Origin: an uncultured Flavobacteriales bacterium
GTDB taxonomy: Bacteria > Bacteroidota > Bacteroidia > Flavobacteriales_G > Salibacteraceae
Length of the DNA stretch: 64,000 nt
Assembly (NCBI GenBank): GCA_905479105.1
Contig: CAJQLE010000005.1
Location: 235,733 to 299,732, forward strand
Reading direction: 5' to 3'
Shown here: positions 60,847-64,000 of the stretch, in pieces
Layout: every line of letters starts with the position of its first letter
Numbering within the stretch: the first letter of the stretch is position 1
The notes under the pieces: model-generated
What the model was told of the DNA's origin: nothing
What the model saw: only the letters and a program-made list of their open reading frames with translations
Database searches by the model: none
Translations under genes and position numbers: made by a program

Positions 60847-61813
60847 CTTTTAAATAGTTGATGGCGTCTTTGAGAGACATGTCCAAACGACCGCCAGCCG
60901 CATTTTTGTGACCTCCTCCATTAAAATAAGCTCTTGCAATTTTATTGACATCTACCTGACCTTTTGAACGGAATGAAAACTTAGTAAAGTTCAGTTCCTC
61001 GGATAAGAAGACGGCCATTTTCGATCCTTTCACAGACAAACCATAGTTTACTAATCCTTCGGTATCACCTTTTTGATATTTAAACCTATTCTTCTCACTT
61101 AATGAAACACCGATTATGCTTATTCCAAGGTCAGCGTCATATTCAAACTTATTTGATAAAGCATAGCCTAGCAATTGCAAACGATCATATGAATTGTTGT
61201 CAAAAATGGAATTATGAACATGATCAGGAACTAAACCTGCATCCATTAAATCCGCCACAACTCGATGTGTGTATGCAGAAGTTGAGCTAAACTTAAATGA
61301 CCCAGTATCCGTCATAATTCCAGAATACAGACATTCAGCAATCTCTTTGTTGAGTAGAGAATTCCATCCCAGATTATCAGCAAATTGAAAAACAAGCTGA
61401 GCTGTTGATGAAGCAGAAGTATCGGAAAGACTAAAATCAAAGTATGTAGCCGGATCAATATGATGATCAATTAGGATTTTCTTAGCAGATGCTTTCTCTA
61501 CCCAAGCGCCCATTTCAGCTATACGATCAAGTCGATTGTAATCCAATGAAAAGATCACATTGGCCTCGCTTATTAAAGACTTGGCCTTTTCTTGATCCAA
61601 TTCAAAAACAGTGATATGCTCATGACCTGCCATCCAGCGTAAAAACTCAGGATCTGGATCGGGAATTATGACGCTCGCTTCTATTCCATTTAAAATCAAG
61701 AAATGGTAAAGCCCTAATGATGAGCCTATCGCATCTCCATCTGGCGAGCGATGTGTTGTTATAACCACCTTTGATGATGGCACTAGCAGTTCTTTAATTC
61801 GTTCGTATTCCAA
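60818..61813 (-). CDS. nrnA: Bifunctional oligoribonuclease/PAP phosphatase, DHH family
   Basis: A 331-residue DHH/DHHA1 phosphoesterase. Motifs are TTHRSPDGDAIGSSLGLYHF (DGD), FSLDYNRLDRI, LIDHHIDPATY (the DHH triad) and GIMTDTGSFKF; the DHHA1 C-terminus has AYFNGGGHKNAAGGRLDMSL. NrnA degrades short RNA and pAp. It is first in the operon nrnA-gldI-FKBP and overlaps gldI by 29 bases. The promoter at 61830 gives a leader of about ten bases. Confidence 0.93.
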   Translation of the reverse strand: MEYERIKELLVPSSKVVITTHRSPDGDAIGSSLGLYHFLILNGIEASVIIPDPDPEFLRWMAGHEHITVFELDQEKAKSLISEANVIFSLDYNRLDRIAEMGAWVEKASAKKILIDHHIDPATYFDFSLSDTSASSTAQLVFQFADNLGWNSLLNKEIAECLYSGIMTDTGSFKFSSTSAYTHRVVADLMDAGLVPDHVHNSIFDNNSYDRLQLLGYALSNKFEYDADLGISIIGVSLSEKNRFKYQKGDTEGLVNYGLSVKGSKMAVFLSEELNFTKFSFRSKGQVDVNKIARAYFNGGGHKNAAGGRLDMSLKDAINYLKDVIQNKISP

Positions 61814-61829
61814 GTTTAATAATTTCCTC

Positions 61830-61858
61830 CAAAGCTATTTGTTTGAATTGTTTTGCAA
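61830..61858 (-). promoter_or_regulatory. Promoter of the nrnA-gldI operon
   Basis: On the minus strand TTG at 61858-61856, an 18-base spacer and TAGCTTTG at 61837-61830. It is a close match to the Bacteroidota consensus and sits 16 bases before the nrnA ATG. Confidence 0.65.
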
Positions 61859-61906
61859 CAATTTCATTCGAAACATTCACATTCGTTGTTGATTTCATCA
61901 AGACCA

Positions 61907-62848
61907 ATGCGATTATTAGACCACAGTTATTCTACAGCAAAAGAAAACCTCGCCTTCGAAGAGTGGTACTTTCAGCACTTCGAAGAAGAGACGCTTCGCA
62001 TTTGGATAAACCCCTCTTCAGTAATATCAGGAAAGCATCAAAATGTTTTAGCAGAATGTAATTTGCATGCATGTCTCGACCTTAGCGTTCCTGTTTTAAG
62101 ACGAATCAGCGGAGGCGGCACCGTCTATCACGACTCAGGAAATGTGAACTTCAGTTTTTTCAGGTTCGTTGATCGTAAAAAAATGATTGACTACGACCGC
62201 AGTCTCATTCTGATTCAAGATGCATTGAGGGAATTGGGATTTCCGGTTGAGATGAGTGAAAGACACGATCTTTTTCTGGACGAGACTAAAATTTCAGGTA
62301 ACGCCCAACATTTAAGAAGTGGCAGAGTCCTGCATCATGGCACTATTCTATATGACTCGAATCTAAATGATTTGCGCAGCACCATTAAGCGTAATAATGG
62401 AACCTTCATTGACAAGGGTGTGAAATCAGTTCGCAGTCCCATTTCTAATTTGCGTGCTTTCAAAGATTTGGGTAATACAGATCAATTCAAATCGCAGATG
62501 ATAGAAAGGTTTCTGAGCAAAGACCTGAAAATCTTGAATGAAATTAAAGTCCCACTATCTGAAATAGAAGATCTGATTCAAACCAAATACAATCTAGAAA
62601 GTTGGAATTATGGCTACAGTCCTGCCTATGAGTTTAGCAACGAAAAAGGAGGGTGGAGCTGCGTTCTCAAAGTCGCGCGTGGTGGAGAAATAATAAAAGC
62701 TGAGGTAAATGAAAATGACGTCCGAAATTATGAGGTTGAAAAAGTGCTATTGGGTAAAACCCACTTTTATCAGGAGCTGACAAGACACTTGAAGACTTCA
62801 ATTGACAATCCAAATAAAGAAGTAGCACTTCTTCAATTATTGTTTTAA
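61907..62848 (+). CDS. Lipoate-protein ligase A family protein
   Basis: About 313 residues from the ATG at 61907 (MRLLDHSYSTAKENLAFEEW); the ORF open from 61853 has 18 extra residues and overlaps the nrnA promoter. The BPL/LplA domain shows RRISGGGTVYHDSGNVNFSF, KISGNAQHLRSGRVLHHGTI (with the catalytic Lys region) and NNGTFIDKGVKSVRSPISNL. It attaches free or scavenged lipoate to E2 and GcvH. The C-terminus continues to a typical LplA C-terminal domain (EFSNEKGGWSCVLKVARGGE). Confidence 0.9.
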   Translation: MRLLDHSYSTAKENLAFEEWYFQHFEEETLRIWINPSSVISGKHQNVLAECNLHACLDLSVPVLRRISGGGTVYHDSGNVNFSFFRFVDRKKMIDYDRSLILIQDALRELGFPVEMSERHDLFLDETKISGNAQHLRSGRVLHHGTILYDSNLNDLRSTIKRNNGTFIDKGVKSVRSPISNLRAFKDLGNTDQFKSQMIERFLSKDLKILNEIKVPLSEIEDLIQTKYNLESWNYGYSPAYEFSNEKGGWSCVLKVARGGEIIKAEVNENDVRNYEVEKVLLGKTHFYQELTRHLKTSIDNPNKEVALLQLLF

Positions 62849-62855
62849 GACTTGA

Positions 62856-64000
62856 TTATTGAGTTTCATGTTCCCAGAAACGCTGGTTGGTCGCTTGTCC
62901 ATCAATGAAAAAGTATATTCCTCCCCAATTGTGTTCAACCTTTTTATAAGTCTTAACAAAACTCCCTGTGTTCATATATATCCAAGTGATCACGCTAGTG
63001 CCAGCCTTTTCAGTTTCAATAGTTTTTCGTGTCTTATATTTTTCTTTTAACTGGAGTTGCCGTTGATCTTCAAAAAACTCTTGTTGCTGAGCCTCCGTTC
63101 TTTTCATTTGACCATCAAACTTTTCATCCTCGGTGAGCTGTGCTGTTTTAGTTTTCCGAGCTTCCTCTCCTACCTTTGGATCTGATATAATTATTGGACC
63201 AGAAGGAGCTCCAGGTCTTTGCTCTGCTGAAACTGGCGTATTATTTTGATCAATAATATTGGCCGTTTCAGATTTCTTCTCTTCCTCCTCGATAATTTTA
63301 GCCAACTGCTCTGACTCTCGGCCTCCTTGCTCCGTGAGAGCAACAACAGCCTGTTTTGATTTCTCAAGTTCTGCAGCCATCTTCTTTTTGAGATCAGTAA
63401 TCTGCTCAATTTTCGTTTTTATATATTCAACCTCCGGAAACAACTTCAATGCTTCATTATAAGAGGCTATTGAATGATCCAACTTATTTTCTTTCAAGTA
63501 ATCATCCCCTTGAGACTTAAATTCTTCAAAATCTACTTGTTTCGCTTGAGAAGCCTCTTCCTCACGATTTTTCTTTGCTGTCAATTCAGCATCGAGTGCA
63601 GCTTTTGCTTTTAAATCCTCTTCTGCTTTGGCAAGTGCTTTTTCTTTTTCTTGAGCCAGTCTAGCAGCTTCCTCATCACTCGACTTAGAGTCTTGAATAG
63701 CAGCAGCTAACCTTTTTCTTTCCTCCTCGTCAGCTTTGGCTTGAGCTTCTTTCATGGTCTTGGCATCTGCTTCAAGTTTAGCTTTCGCCTCTGCAGCCGC
63801 TTTCTCTTCTGCCTCTTTAGCAGCCTTGGCCGATGCTTTCAATTCCCCCTCAGACTGAGATTGCGCCTCCTGTGCAGCCTTGGCTGCTGCTTTAGCCTCT
63901 GTTTCAGCTTTTGCTTCTGCATCGGCTAAAGCTTTGGCATCCGCCTCTTCTTTCGCATTGGCTTCAGCAGCGGCTTTCTCCTCTGCTTCTTTCGCTGCCT
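62856..64000 (-). CDS. Ala/Glu/Lys-rich coiled-coil protein, 5' part outside window
   Basis: The minus frame is open from the window edge to a stop at 62856, about 381 visible codons. The TTG at 63842 should not be read as a start, because the same frame continues upstream with no break. Most of it is A/E/K repeats (KAAKEAEEKAAAEAK), a long helix or coiled coil. A TPR-like unit follows (FKSQGDDYLKENKLDHSIAS, then YNEALKLFPEVEYI). The last 45 residues (ITWIYMNTGSFVKTYKKVEH, then NWGGIYFFIDGQ) form a short Trp/Tyr-rich tail. I do not know the family. It converges on the lipoate ligase gene, seven bases apart. Confidence 0.7.
   Translation of the reverse strand, partial: AAKEAEEKAAAEANAKEEADAKALADAEAKAETEAKAAAKAAQEAQSQSEGELKASAKAAKEAEEKAAAEAKAKLEADAKTMKEAQAKADEEERKRLAAAIQDSKSSDEEAARLAQEKEKALAKAEEDLKAKAALDAELTAKKNREEEASQAKQVDFEEFKSQGDDYLKENKLDHSIASYNEALKLFPEVEYIKTKIEQITDLKKKMAAELEKSKQAVVALTEQGGRESEQLAKIIEEEEKKSETANIIDQNNTPVSAEQRPGAPSGPIIISDPKVGEEARKTKTAQLTEDEKFDGQMKRTEAQQQEFFEDQRQLQLKEKYKTRKTIETEKAGTSVITWIYMNTGSFVKTYKKVEHNWGGIYFFIDGQATNQRFWEHETQ

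Overview
The window looks like chromosomal DNA of a Bacteroidota bacterium, most likely a marine or aquatic Flavobacteriia/Cytophagia-type lineage. The signs are a moderately AT-rich sequence, weak Shine-Dalgarno sites, several promoters matching the Bacteroidota form TTG-N(18-20)-TAnnTTTG, a GldI-type lipoprotein, a type IX secretion plug-family protein, a GWxTD protein, a complete Na+-translocating NADH:quinone reductase (nqrA-F), menaquinone synthesis (menB), S46 dipeptidyl-peptidase and many small secreted beta-barrels and lipoproteins. No rRNA, integrase, prophage, CRISPR array or complete IS element was seen. One tRNA (Lys, anticodon TTT) is present.

Layout. 1-9.4 kb is mixed housekeeping: an MFS transporter cut by the window edge, a secreted NUC1-type nuclease with two zinc-finger-like tails, an AlkA-like glycosylase, a PIF1-like helicase, a decayed marC remnant, secreted or outer-membrane proteins and a TlpA-like thioredoxin. 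9.5-11.5 kb is an arsenosugar-type trio (CMD-like protein, ArsS radical SAM protein, TIGR04282-like glycosyltransferase). 11.5-19.7 kb is a surface-polysaccharide cluster (asnB, GT4, Wza-like, Wzc-like tyrosine kinase, rfbC, WecA/MraY-like). 19.7-28 kb holds a MltD-like transglycosylase, uvrA, a trans-sulfuration enzyme, a tiny DUF6728-like gene and uvrB. 28-35 kb holds thioredoxin, DUF6503, menB, two GT2 enzymes, pabA/trpG, ridA and a GWxTD protein. 35.3-42.7 kb holds tRNA-Lys, smpB, pcm, a second polysaccharide patch (Gfo/Idh oxidoreductase, lipoprotein, polyprenyl sugar transferase) and a SiaB/SiaC pair. 42.8-49.4 kb holds DPP7-type S46 peptidase, a methyltransferase, a ZIP transporter, mazG, a PagL-like deacylase, a GIN-domain protein and an NqrM-like Cys protein. 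49.4-57 kb is a REP-like palindrome, a small membrane protein, apbE and nqrFEDCBA on the minus strand. 57.2-64 kb holds the T9SS plug-family protein, three FKBP lipoprotein genes ending the nrnA-gldI operon, a lipoate ligase and an edge-truncated coiled-coil protein.

Functional links. NqrA-F, ApbE (which attaches FMN to NqrB and NqrC) and the NqrM-like protein (a likely iron-centre maturation factor) form one sodium-pumping respiratory module; menB supplies its menaquinone. The two polysaccharide patches together offer initiation (WecA-like and WbaP-like transferases), glycosyl transfer, export (Wza) and chain-length control (Wzc). GldI, the other FKBP isomerases and the plug-family protein belong to outer-membrane protein folding and type IX secretion. 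I found no strong candidate for a wholly new multi-gene system. The best leads are the NqrM-like protein, the orphan SiaBC pair, the REP-like element, a thioester-domain-like secreted protein and a possible small RNA beside smpB.
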